In this document: positions 34,504 through 43,441 of the stretch, in pieces
How the letters are laid out: every line of letters starts with the position of its first letter
Position numbering within the stretch: position 1 is the stretch's first letter
Source: Fervidicella metallireducens AeB
GTDB lineage: Bacteria > Bacillota > Clostridia > Clostridiales > Caloramatoraceae
Direction: 5' to 3'
DNA: 57,675 nt
NCBI RefSeq assembly: GCF_000601455.1
Contig: NZ_AZQP01000015.1
Span: forward strand, 1-57,675
Translations under genes and position numbers: made by a program
Notes under the pieces: model-generated
Database searches by the model: none
Told to the model about the DNA's origin: nothing
The model's input: only the letters and a program-made list of their open reading frames with translations

Positions 34504-36024
34504 ATGAGTGATTATATATTGGAGATGAGAAACATAACTAAAGTTTTTCCGGGGGTTAAAGCTTTAGATAATGTAAATTTCAAGGTAAAAAAAGGAGAGA
34601 TACATTGTTTAGTAGGTGAAAATGGTTCAGGAAAGTCTACTCTTATGAAGGTATTAAGTGGAGTTTATCCATATGGGGAATACAAAGGGGATATTATTTT
34701 AAATGAACAAATACAAAAATTTACATGTATAACTGATAGCGAAAAAGCCGGCATTGTAACAATATATCAGGAATTAGCTCTTATACCTGAAATGACAATT
34801 TATGAAAACATATTCTTAGGTCATGAAATTAAAAAAGGAAGATTTATAGATTGGAATGAGACAGTAATAAAGGCTGAAGAAATGTTGAAAAAGGTAAAAT
34901 TAAAAATTAACCCTTCCATAAAAGTTAAGGATATAGGTGTGGGGAGACAGCAGCTGGTAGAGATAGCCAAGGCCTTAAGTAAAAATGTTAAGCTATTAAT
35001 ATTAGATGAACCGACAGCTGCGTTAAACGAGGATGATAGTGAAAATTTATTGTATTTAATAAAGGAATTAAAAAAGCAGGGAGTTACCTGTATATTGATT
35101 TCTCATAAATTAAAGGAAGTAATTTCAATTGCTGATTCTGTAACTGTTTTAAGAGATGGGAAAACAATTTGTTCTATTGATTGTGATAAAGAGAAGATAA
35201 CAGAAAGTTTAATTATCAGACACATGGTAGGACGAGAAATTGATGATATATTTCCTAAAAGAAGAAAAAAACAATTCGGTTCAAAGGTGCTTGAGGTAAA
35301 AAATTGGACTGTTTATAATCCTATTCTTGGTAGAGAAATTTTAAAAGATGTTGAATTTAATGTACGCAGAGGAGAAATTGTAGGTATAGCAGGACTTATG
35401 GGAGCTGGACGAACCGAACTTGCTTTGAGTATTTTTGGAAATCCTCTTGGATATAACATTAAAGGCGATTTATTTGTAATGGGAAATAAAAAAAGATTTT
35501 TCAATCCTAAGGATGCTATTAAATCTGGCGTGGCTTATGTTACTGAAGACAGAAAGGGTAATGGTTTAATATTGATTGATGATATTAAATCAAATATTAG
35601 TATAGCAAACTTAAAAGCTTTATCAAAACAGGGATTTTTAAATGAGAATGAAGAAATAAAAGTAGCAAATGAATATAAAAATTCTTTAAATATTAAGGCA
35701 CCTAGTGTTGAACAAAAGGTAGGAAACCTAAGTGGAGGAAATCAACAGAAAGTATCATTGGGAAAATGGCTTTTTATCAAACCGAATGTACTTATTTTAG
35801 ATGAACCTACTAGAGGAATTGATGTAGGAGCTAAATATGAAATCTATACTTTGATGAATGAGTTAGTTGAACAAGGAATGAGTATTATTATGATTTCTTC
35901 TGAATTACCAGAGGTTCTTGGAATGAGTGACAGGGTATATGTAATGTCAGAAGGTAAAATTGTTGGCGAGTTACCAATAGAGGAAGCGACCCAGGAAAAA
36001 ATAATGGAACTTGCAACTAATTAG
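34504..36024 (+). CDS. xylG: D-xylose ABC transporter ATPase (double domain)
   Basis: A 506-residue ATPase with two fused ABC domains, the usual form in pentose importers (XylG, RbsA). The first domain has Walker A GENGSGKST near residue 38 and Walker B LLILDEPTAAL with signature GVGRQQLVEIAKAL. The second has the usual degenerate P-loop GLMGAGRTE, signature LSGGNQQKVSLGKWL and Walker B VLILDEPTRGID. It energises import through XylH at the inner face of the membrane. It lies 128 bases after xylF, across the hairpin, and 11 bases before xylH. Confidence 0.93.
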   Translation: MSDYILEMRNITKVFPGVKALDNVNFKVKKGEIHCLVGENGSGKSTLMKVLSGVYPYGEYKGDIILNEQIQKFTCITDSEKAGIVTIYQELALIPEMTIYENIFLGHEIKKGRFIDWNETVIKAEEMLKKVKLKINPSIKVKDIGVGRQQLVEIAKALSKNVKLLILDEPTAALNEDDSENLLYLIKELKKQGVTCILISHKLKEVISIADSVTVLRDGKTICSIDCDKEKITESLIIRHMVGREIDDIFPKRRKKQFGSKVLEVKNWTVYNPILGREILKDVEFNVRRGEIVGIAGLMGAGRTELALSIFGNPLGYNIKGDLFVMGNKKRFFNPKDAIKSGVAYVTEDRKGNGLILIDDIKSNISIANLKALSKQGFLNENEEIKVANEYKNSLNIKAPSVEQKVGNLSGGNQQKVSLGKWLFIKPNVLILDEPTRGIDVGAKYEIYTLMNELVEQGMSIIMISSELPEVLGMSDRVYVMSEGKIVGELPIEEATQEKIMELATN

Positions 36025-36035
36025 GAGGCAGTGTT

Positions 36036-37211
36036 ATGGGATTTTTTGAAGAGGCTAAATATATAATAAAACAAAACATTCGTGAGTATGGAATGTATAT
36101 TGCTTTGGCTGTTATTATGATAATTTTTACAATTTCAACTGGGGGATTATTTATTTCTTCCAGAAACATAAGTAATTTAATAAATCAAACAGGGTATATA
36201 GCTGTTTTAGCTGTTGGTATGACCCTTGTTATAGTTATTAGACATATAGATTTATCAGTTGGTTTTTTAGCTGGTTTTTTAGGTGCAATTGCTGCTATAT
36301 TGCTGACCAGAACTGGGGTGCCAGTGTTTTTAACGGTTATTATCGTTTTAGTTATGGGTTTATTGATTGGTTTATTTAATGGATATTTAATTGCAAACGT
36401 TGGTATTCCAGCCTTTGTTGCAACTCTTGCAGGTATGTTAGTTTTTAGAGGTGCCTTACTTTTGGTAACAGAAGGTACAGGAACAATAATAATACCAAAT
36501 AAAAGTTTTAATGCCATAGGTAATGGATATATTCCTGATATTGCAAATATCCCTGGAGTTCATCTTTTAACTTTGATATTAGGTATTTTAGCTATAGGAT
36601 TTTATATATGGAGTGAGTTTAATACCAGACAGAATAAACTAAAATATAATTTTGAAGTTTTATCTTTAAAAATGTTTGTTGCTAAAATTATATTTGTTTC
36701 TCTTATAATGGGGTATATAACATGGATATTATCAGGTTACAATGGGCTTTCATGGACAATTGTTATTGTAATAATTGTTGTTGCTATTTACCATATTATT
36801 ACAACTAAAACATCATTAGGCAGGCATATATACGCAGTAGGAGGAAACCCAGAAGCAGCTAAACTTAGTGGAATAGATGTTAGTAAAATTACATTAGTTG
36901 TTTTTGGTTCTATGGGAGCTCTTGCTGCTCTTTCAGGAATTTTATACACTGCAAGGTTACAGTCAGCAACCACTACTGCTGGAACGTTGTTTGAATTAGA
37001 TGCAATTGCAGCAGCATATGTAGGTGGAGTTTCTGCAGCTGGTGGAGTTGGAAAGGTAACTGGTTCAATAGTAGGAGCATTGGTTATGGCATCCTTAATT
37101 AATGGTATGAATTTACTAGGAGTTGGTATATCATATCAATATATTATCAGAGGTGCAGTACTGGCTGCAGCAGTTATATTTGATGTTAAAACACGTAATA
37201 AAAGAAAATAA
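36036..37211 (+). CDS. xylH: D-xylose ABC transporter permease
   Basis: A 391-residue permease of the branched-chain-amino-acid/ribose type (BPD_transp_2), with about 11 to 12 membrane helices. Recognisable stretches are GMTLVIVIRHIDLSVGFLAGF, VGIPAFVATLAGMLVFRGA (in part), and the cytoplasmic EAA-like loop YAVGGNPEAAKLSGIDVSK, then TAGTLFELDAIAAAYVGG. Between these it has the extra charged segment (TRQNKLKYNF) seen in XylH rather than RbsC, which supports xylose. AGGAGG lies 7 bases before the ATG. It is the last gene of the transporter operon, followed by a strong terminator. Confidence 0.92.
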   Translation: MGFFEEAKYIIKQNIREYGMYIALAVIMIIFTISTGGLFISSRNISNLINQTGYIAVLAVGMTLVIVIRHIDLSVGFLAGFLGAIAAILLTRTGVPVFLTVIIVLVMGLLIGLFNGYLIANVGIPAFVATLAGMLVFRGALLLVTEGTGTIIIPNKSFNAIGNGYIPDIANIPGVHLLTLILGILAIGFYIWSEFNTRQNKLKYNFEVLSLKMFVAKIIFVSLIMGYITWILSGYNGLSWTIVIVIIVVAIYHIITTKTSLGRHIYAVGGNPEAAKLSGIDVSKITLVVFGSMGALAALSGILYTARLQSATTTAGTLFELDAIAAAYVGGVSAAGGVGKVTGSIVGALVMASLINGMNLLGVGISYQYIIRGAVLAAAVIFDVKTRNKRK

Positions 37212-37246
37212 TGCTTACTAGTTATCTATTTTAATAACTTCCCTTA

Positions 37247-37282
37247 AAAGGCCAGAATGTAAAATTCTGGCCTTTGTCTTTT
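37247..37282 (+). terminator. Terminator of the xylFGH operon
   Basis: A perfect 12-bp stem AAAGGCCAGAAT / ATTCTGGCCTTT with a 5-base loop, then GTCTTTT. Confidence 0.9.
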
Positions 37283-37371
37283 ACATAAAATACAAACTCA
37301 TACTGTAGATTAAATTTTAAAGTTTTATCTAAAAATATAGATAATAAAAAGTTATATAAGGGGAGATAAAA

Positions 37372-38094
37372 ATGGATAAATTCTTAAAAAAAATAGCATT
37401 TTGTAATTTAATAATTTTTATGCTGACTACTAGCATAGCATTAGCAAAAGACGATAACAAGATAATAGAGATGGATTTGAAAGTTTTTCAGGTAAATCAG
37501 CCACAAATATATAAGAGTTTAAACAATGGTCAAATTGTTTTAACTGCAGTTTTAGATGTTCAGAATAATATCTATAAGAATTTTAAGCTAAAAATAGGTA
37601 ATACTGTGAAAAGTTTTGACTGGCAGAGTATAGGTAAAAAAGGATTAGAACCTACCATCAGGCTGATAAATATTGGTGATGAAAAAGAGGCAGGAGTTGT
37701 GGTTTTTACAACGAAAGCTGCAGGTGTAGGTGTCTTTATAAATGATGTAAAGGTTTTCAGAATTGACAATTTTTCACCTGTTCAGGTTGAAAACCCAGTT
37801 GATATAATTAAAAAGCATTTGAAGGCAGTAACTGAAAAAGATAAAATAATAATTACAATAGATGGCACATCAACTGTGTTAGATAAGGAGTATTTATCAT
37901 CCATAGGGGTTTTAAACTTAACAAATAGATTTTACTTTGACAACCATATTGGATATGAACTTAGAAACAATAATTTGATAGCAGAAGTAGGAGTTTCAAA
38001 TGAGAATTTGATATATATGGGGAAGGTAATAGTTGAATATAAATTCAGTGATGGAAGTTTAAAACCAAGCAGGATTTACTTTGAAAAATTTTAA
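37372..38094 (+). CDS. Secreted protein of unknown function
   Basis: A 240-residue protein that I do not recognise. It has a signal peptide (about residues 8-25, ending SIALA), so it is exported. No cysteine is present in the mature part, no lipobox, and no further membrane segment. The mature protein looks beta-rich with many alternating hydrophobic residues (GQIVLTAVLDVQNNIY, KEAGVVVFTTKAAGVGVFI), and ends in RIYFEKF. It is transcribed alone: the xylFGH terminator precedes it and its own terminator follows, so a link to xylose use is not supported. GGGGAG precedes the ATG. No function is proposed. Confidence 0.65.
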   Translation: MDKFLKKIAFCNLIIFMLTTSIALAKDDNKIIEMDLKVFQVNQPQIYKSLNNGQIVLTAVLDVQNNIYKNFKLKIGNTVKSFDWQSIGKKGLEPTIRLINIGDEKEAGVVVFTTKAAGVGVFINDVKVFRIDNFSPVQVENPVDIIKKHLKAVTEKDKIIITIDGTSTVLDKEYLSSIGVLNLTNRFYFDNHIGYELRNNNLIAEVGVSNENLIYMGKVIVEYKFSDGSLKPSRIYFEKF

Positions 38095-38104
38095 ATTATT
38101 TATT

Positions 38105-38148
38105 ATCAGCTAGTCAACTAACAGAAATAGTTGATTAGCTGATTTTTT
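38105..38148 (+). terminator. Terminator after the secreted-protein gene
   Basis: A 16-bp stem (38105-38120 with 38128-38143) containing one G-T wobble and a 7-base loop, ending in a run of six T. Confidence 0.9.
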
Positions 38149-38276
38149 AAATAACAGTTATACAAATAAATTTTGTAAAATAAATGATAAATATATAAAA
38201 ATATGATAAAATGTATTTATATCTACATAAATGTAAAAAAATATAAATAACGTAGAGACTACGAGGAGGAGTGTAA

Positions 38277-38972
38277 ATGGATTCAATTGGGATAATTGGT
38301 GCCATGGAATTAGAAATTTCTTTATTACTAAAAAATATGAGTTTTGATAAAGAAGAAAAACATGCAGGCTTTAAATTTTATTTGGGAAAGATTTTTAATA
38401 CAGATGTTGTTGTTACGTGCTGCAATGTAGGTAAAGTAAATGCAGCTGCCTGCACACAAATATTGATAGATAAATATAATGTTAAATCAATAATAAATAC
38501 GGGTATAGCAGGGGGGATACACTCCGATGTTAAGGTTTGTGACGTTGTTATTTCTAGCGACGTTGCACATCATGATGTAAGAAAAGAACAGATGGAAACG
38601 TTGTTTCCATATAGGACAAGCTTTAAAAGTGACGAAAACTTGGTAAAAACAGCTGTATGTGCATGTGAATTTATTGGTGTAAAAGATTGGAATCATCATG
38701 TTGGGCGCATAGTTAGTGGGGAGTGTTTTGTTTCAGATAGAGGACTTAAGCAGAAAATAGTAAACGAGTTCTCACCACACTGTGTTGAAATGGAGGGTGC
38801 TGCAATTGGCCATGTTGCCCATATTAACAATGTTCCATTTGTAATAATAAGGAGTATCTCTGATAATGCAGATGATTCAGCCAATGAAACCTATAATAAC
38901 TATGAAAGTGTTGCTGCAATACAATCAGCAAATATAGTTTTAAACATGATTAAGCTGATGAAGGATATGTAA
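38277..38972 (+). CDS. mtnN: 5'-methylthioadenosine/S-adenosylhomocysteine nucleosidase
   Basis: A 231-residue MTA/SAH nucleosidase, which removes adenine from methylthioadenosine and S-adenosylhomocysteine. The family stretches are IGIIGAMELEISLL at the N-terminus, VVTCCNVGKVNAAACTQ, NTGIAGGI, GECFVSD, the ribose-binding VEMEGAAIGHVA with its Glu, and the catalytic Asp in IIRSISDNADDSA. The length matches E. coli Pfs (232). GAGGAGG precedes the ATG. A small CGTAG-AGA-CTACG hairpin lies just before the ribosome site. The next gene is metH, so the two may supply methionine from SAH-derived homocysteine, although a hairpin separates them. Confidence 0.93.
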   Translation: MDSIGIIGAMELEISLLLKNMSFDKEEKHAGFKFYLGKIFNTDVVVTCCNVGKVNAAACTQILIDKYNVKSIINTGIAGGIHSDVKVCDVVISSDVAHHDVRKEQMETLFPYRTSFKSDENLVKTAVCACEFIGVKDWNHHVGRIVSGECFVSDRGLKQKIVNEFSPHCVEMEGAAIGHVAHINNVPFVIIRSISDNADDSANETYNNYESVAAIQSANIVLNMIKLMKDM

Positions 38973-38992
38973 AAAGTAAATAGATTTTGACT

Positions 38993-39023
38993 GGCACTGT
39001 ACATTTGAAAAATGGCCAGTGCC
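38993..39023 (+). terminator. Hairpin between mtnN and metH
   Basis: GGCACTG pairs with CAGTGCC and, inside, CATT with AATG. The T run after it (TATTTATAT) is weak, so read-through into metH is possible. A hairpin with the same GGCACTG/CAGTGCC stem lies at 43350-43391. Confidence 0.55.
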
Positions 39024-39140
39024 TATTTATATGGGGTTGTTGTAGACATTAATAAATCAGCATATTAAAATTTTAAATAAAGGATAATACATTTACAAAT
39101 GTACAATCTATCAAATATTTTTTTAAAAGGGGATGTAATC

Positions 39141-41513
39141 TTGAAAGAAAGTTTAAATCTTAATAGTTTTTTATTGTTTGATGGAGCAATGGGTACAATG
39201 CTCCAGAAATATGGAATAAATGAAGGTTTACCTGAAAGTTTTAATATTGTTAATCCAGAATTAATTGAAAAAATACATAAAGATTATATTTTATCAGGAG
39301 CAAATATAATAACGACAAATACTTTTGGAGCAAATAAATTTAAATTAGAAGGTACGAACTATAGGGTTTCTGATATAGTTAAAAGAGGAGTTGAAATTGC
39401 AAGAAGTGCAGCTGGTAATAAACTTGTTGCCTTAGATATAGGCCCAACAGGTAAACTTATGGAACCTATTGGCACCCTATCTTTTGAAGAGGCCTATTAT
39501 GCTTTTAAAGAACAAATTGATAACTGTAGTGGTGCAGATATTATTTTGATTGAAACTATGTCTGACATCTATGAGGCTAAGGCTGCAGTATTAGCAGCCA
39601 AGGAAAATTGTAATCTACCTGTATTTTGTACAATGACTCTACAAAAGGATGGCAGGACTCTTACAGGAACAGATATATTCACAATGGTAAATATACTTCA
39701 GGGCCTTAATGTAGATGCTATAGGGTTAAATTGTTCAATGGGACCTTCTGAAATGCTGCCTCACATTGAGGAAATGTTAAGTTATTCTAGAATACCTGTA
39801 ATTGCACAGCCTAATGCAGGACTTCCAAGGATTGAGGGTGAAAATACCCTTTATAATATAACACCTGAGGAGTTTGCTGACTATTTAGAGATAATGGCAA
39901 AAATGGGGGTTTTAATTTTAGGAGGATGCTGTGGAACAGAACCTGATTATATCAGTAAAATAAAGCAAAGAATTAACGGATTAAAACCTGTTAAGAGAAA
40001 TCAAAAAAAATATACTACAGCTTGCTCATCCACAAAGACAGTAATTTTAGGTGATGGGGTTAAAATCATCGGTGAGAGAATAAATCCTACTGGCAGGAGA
40101 AAGCTAAAGGAAGCAATTAAATATGGTGATATGGAATTACTGAAGATAGAGGCTGTAAAGCAGGTAGAGTCAGGTGCAGATATACTAGATGTTAATGTAG
40201 GACTACCTGAAATCGATGAGACAGATGTAATGAAAAATGCTGTAAAAGAAATACAAAGTGTAGTAAATGCTCCATTGCAAATAGATAGTGCTTCTCATGA
40301 AGTTATAGAAGCAGCAGTGAGGATTTGCAATGGTAAGCCAATAATAAATTCAGTTAATGGTAAAGATGAAGTTTTAGATAAAGTTCTGCCAATTGTAAAG
40401 AAATATGGAGCTTGCGTTGTAGGTTTAACACTGGATGAGAATGGGATACCTGGTAGTGCTGAGGGAAGGCTTAGAATTGCTGAAAAGATAATTAAAAGGG
40501 CAGAGGAATATGGGGTAGATAAAAGTAATGTTATAATTGATTGCCTTGTGTTAACTGCATCTGCCCAACAATCTGAAGTAAGGGAGACGCTAAGAGCGCT
40601 TAAAATGATAAAGGAAAGATTGCATGTGTTGACAACACTTGGAATCAGCAATGTTTCCTTTGGACTTCCTCAGAGGGAATTAATAAATAGAACCTTTCTT
40701 GCTGCTGCATTAGCAGCGGGAGTTGATATGCCAATTCTAAATCCTCTTTCTAAAGAAATAGTTGATACAATAAATGCATTTAATGTTCTTTGGAATAATG
40801 ACAAAGAAGCTAAGAATTTTATAAGAGTCTATTCAAATTTAGATAATAAAAATAATACAAATAATGATATGGAAAAATCTATGGATTTAAAAGAAGCAAT
40901 TTTTAAAGGCTTAAAAAATGAAGCCCAAATTATAACAGAAAATATGTTAATGAAAGTAGAAGGAATAGATATAATTAACAATTATCTAATTCCAGCTTTA
41001 GACATTATGGGAAATGAATTTGAAAATGGAAGGGTATTTCTACCTCAACTTATACAATCCGCTGAAGCAGTAAAAGGAGCTTTTAAAATAATAAAAGAGC
41101 ACATGAAATCAAATAATCTGGGTACTGTAACAAAGGGGAAGATTATATTAGCTACTGTAAAAGGTGATGTTCACGATATAGGTAAAAATATAGTCAGATT
41201 GGTATTAGAAAATTATGGATTTGAAGTGATGGATTTAGGAAAGGATGTAAGTGAGGATAAGATACTTTTAGAGGCAGTAAACAATGATATAAAAATAATT
41301 GGACTCAGTGCTTTAATGACAACAACAGTTAAAAGTATGGAAAGAACAATAAAATTTTTAAAAACCAATTTACCTGAATGTAAAATTTTTGTAGGTGGTG
41401 CAGTTTTAAATAAAAAATACGCTGAAATGATTGGTGCAGATTATTATGCTAAGGATGGAAGAGATGCTGTCAAAATTCTTCAGGATATTTTTAAAAATAA
41501 TATGATTAAATAA
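39141..41513 (+). CDS. metH: Cobalamin-dependent methionine synthase, compact form
   Basis: A 790-residue methionine synthase. Residues 1-290 are the zinc-dependent homocysteine methyltransferase domain (FDGAMGTMLQ, TNTFGANKFKL, Cys ligands in GLNCSMGP and LGGCCGTEP). Residues 310-560 are the methyl-tetrahydrofolate-binding pterin domain (GERINPTGRRKLKEAI, ADILDVNVGLPEIDE). Residues 600-790 are the B12-binding cap and Rossmann domain, with the cobalt-ligand His in VKGDVHDIGKNI. The S-adenosylmethionine activation domain of E. coli MetH is missing, as is usual in Clostridia and Thermotogae, so reactivation needs a separate factor. I choose the TTG at 39141, 8 bases after AAAGGGGA. No SAM or cobalamin riboswitch is visible in the 117 bases upstream. 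Confidence 0.92.
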   Translation: MKESLNLNSFLLFDGAMGTMLQKYGINEGLPESFNIVNPELIEKIHKDYILSGANIITTNTFGANKFKLEGTNYRVSDIVKRGVEIARSAAGNKLVALDIGPTGKLMEPIGTLSFEEAYYAFKEQIDNCSGADIILIETMSDIYEAKAAVLAAKENCNLPVFCTMTLQKDGRTLTGTDIFTMVNILQGLNVDAIGLNCSMGPSEMLPHIEEMLSYSRIPVIAQPNAGLPRIEGENTLYNITPEEFADYLEIMAKMGVLILGGCCGTEPDYISKIKQRINGLKPVKRNQKKYTTACSSTKTVILGDGVKIIGERINPTGRRKLKEAIKYGDMELLKIEAVKQVESGADILDVNVGLPEIDETDVMKNAVKEIQSVVNAPLQIDSASHEVIEAAVRICNGKPIINSVNGKDEVLDKVLPIVKKYGACVVGLTLDENGIPGSAEGRLRIAEKIIKRAEEYGVDKSNVIIDCLVLTASAQQSEVRETLRALKMIKERLHVLTTLGISNVSFGLPQRELINRTFLAAALAAGVDMPILNPLSKEIVDTINAFNVLWNNDKEAKNFIRVYSNLDNKNNTNNDMEKSMDLKEAIFKGLKNEAQIITENMLMKVEGIDIINNYLIPALDIMGNEFENGRVFLPQLIQSAEAVKGAFKIIKEHMKSNNLGTVTKGKIILATVKGDVHDIGKNIVRLVLENYGFEVMDLGKDVSEDKILLEAVNNDIKIIGLSALMTTTVKSMERTIKFLKTNLPECKIFVGGAVLNKKYAEMIGADYYAKDGRDAVKILQDIFKNNMIK

Positions 41514-41594
41514 ACAGAATAATTATATTAATATATTGTTTTTTACTTTATAATATAATAAATATATAAATTTGTGGTTAGAAGGAGTGATGCA

Positions 41595-43343
41595 ATGAAA
41601 TTAAATAATTTATTAAAGGATGTATACACAGGTGTAGTTAATAGTCTAAGAAGATTTCCAATAGCCATTGGACTTTCAACATCATGTGTTGTGATGTTGA
41701 TTATAATTTCCGAATTGCAACAAAGAGGAATTACAACTTCAATTGAGGAATTAACCAGAATAACTATGATAATAGCATTAGGTATACCCTTATCATTATG
41801 TATCAAACTTATATTTGAAAGAAAGGATGTTAATAAAAAGGGTTTTTTAATTATTAGCTATTCTCTAAGTATTCTATTCTTAGTTTTATATTATTATTTC
41901 CTGCTTAAAAATTTCAAAATGGTTCCAGTTACCAGATATATTGGATTGAATTTAGTATTCTATCTTGCTTTTTTATTTATACCATATATTAAAAAAGAAA
42001 ATAACTTTGAACTGTATGTTTTAAGAATATTTACTAGATTTTTTACCACTATAATATATTCAGTTGTACTCTTTGCAGGACTTGCGGCGATTCTTTTCAC
42101 AATCGATAAGCTACTTGGGGTAAGAGTTCCTAGTGATTTTTATTATTATACATGGCTCATTGTAGCTGGTATGTTTGCCCCTACTTTTTTCCTTGCGGGC
42201 ATACCATTTAAAAACGAGGAGTTTTCTTTAATTGATTATCCAAAACTCTTTAAAGTCCTTGTGCTTTATATAATAATGCCTCTTTTAACTGTTTATACAT
42301 TAATACTATACATTTATTTTGCTAAAATAATAGTAACACGAGAGTGGCCAAAGGGGCTTGTGTCACATCTTGTTTTATGGTATTCAGTAATTACTTCAAT
42401 GGTACTTTTTTTCATTTCTCCAATACTAAATGAAAAAGCATGGCCCAGAAGATTTATGGAGTTTTTCCCCAAAATGCTACTTCCACTGATAACAATGATG
42501 TTTATTTCAATTGGAATAAGAATCAGACAATATGGTGTTACAGAAAATAGATATTTTGTTGTAGCATTAGGTATATGGGTCTTCTTTGTGATGCTGTATT
42601 ACTCTTTTAATAAGAAGCTAAGAAATATTGTATTACCTGTATCACTTTCAATAATTATGTTTTTATCGGTGGTTGGACCGATAAGCAGCTATTCTATATC
42701 AAAGTATAGTCAAAATGTGAGATTACAAAGAATTCTTAATAAAAATGATATGGTACGGGATAAAAAAATAATACCAAATAAAAACATATCAACGGAAGAT
42801 AAAAGGCAGATAATTGCCATACTTTCATATTTTGATAAAAATCACAGCTTAAATGATGTGAAGTATCTACCAAAGAATTTTAAAATGGAGAATATGGAAG
42901 AAATCTTCGGCTTTAAGTATGAGGCATACGATTATAATAATAATATGGAGTATTTCTTTTTTGCAGCGAAACAAAATGAAATGGTATTAGATATCAGAGA
43001 TTACGATTATTTAGTTGATCCAAGGTTTTCAGATAAGATGGATACAGATGTTGGACAGTTAAAAATTGATTTTAACAGATATAATAATGTTATTAAGATA
43101 ACTCAGAATGGAAATGAGGTTTATTCAAAGAATCTCAATGAATTTGTTGAAGTTCTTTTATCAAAATACGGAACAAATAATCTTAATAAAGAAATTTTAT
43201 CAAAGGATCTATCCTTTGAAGAAGAAACAAATAAAGTTAAAATCAAGTTCCAGTTTAACAATATTTCAGGTCAAAAGGATTTAAGCACAGGTAAAGCAGA
43301 AGTGAAAGGTGCGGAGTTTTATTTTCTAGTAAAAATAAAATAA
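41595..43343 (+). CDS. DUF4153 domain membrane protein
   Basis: A 582-residue protein with about ten to twelve membrane helices in residues 15-365, followed by a soluble C-terminal part of about 200 residues. The membrane half matches the DUF4153 family (NSLRRFPIAIGLSTSCVVM at the start; LPLITMMFISIGIRIRQYGVTENRYFVV, read here in pieces, near residue 300), whose role is unknown. The C-terminal part begins after a helix at SIIMFLSVVGPISSYS and is typical of clostridial members. I choose the ATG at 41595, 7 bases after AAGGAG. It appears to be transcribed alone and ends in a hairpin. Confidence 0.78.
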   Translation: MKLNNLLKDVYTGVVNSLRRFPIAIGLSTSCVVMLIIISELQQRGITTSIEELTRITMIIALGIPLSLCIKLIFERKDVNKKGFLIISYSLSILFLVLYYYFLLKNFKMVPVTRYIGLNLVFYLAFLFIPYIKKENNFELYVLRIFTRFFTTIIYSVVLFAGLAAILFTIDKLLGVRVPSDFYYYTWLIVAGMFAPTFFLAGIPFKNEEFSLIDYPKLFKVLVLYIIMPLLTVYTLILYIYFAKIIVTREWPKGLVSHLVLWYSVITSMVLFFISPILNEKAWPRRFMEFFPKMLLPLITMMFISIGIRIRQYGVTENRYFVVALGIWVFFVMLYYSFNKKLRNIVLPVSLSIIMFLSVVGPISSYSISKYSQNVRLQRILNKNDMVRDKKIIPNKNISTEDKRQIIAILSYFDKNHSLNDVKYLPKNFKMENMEEIFGFKYEAYDYNNNMEYFFFAAKQNEMVLDIRDYDYLVDPRFSDKMDTDVGQLKIDFNRYNNVIKITQNGNEVYSKNLNEFVEVLLSKYGTNNLNKEILSKDLSFEEETNKVKIKFQFNNISGQKDLSTGKAEVKGAEFYFLVKIK

Positions 43344-43349
43344 CTATCC

Positions 43350-43391
43350 AGGCACTGTGGCAAATACTTTATATGCCCCAGTGCCTTTAGA
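43350..43391 (+). terminator. Hairpin after the DUF4153 gene
   Basis: AGGCACTG pairs with CAGTGCCT and, inside, GGCA with TGCC, with an 11-base loop; TTTAGATTTT follows. It shares its outer stem with the hairpin at 38993-39023. Confidence 0.65.
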
Positions 43392-43441
43392 TTTTAAATT
43401 TAGTATCAGTTATTAAACTGTTGATATTTAAGTAAAACCAA

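Noticed and set aside
39024-39140. SAM or cobalamin riboswitch before metH
   Set aside because: None of the conserved core sequences of these classes is present, and the gap is too short for a cobalamin riboswitch.
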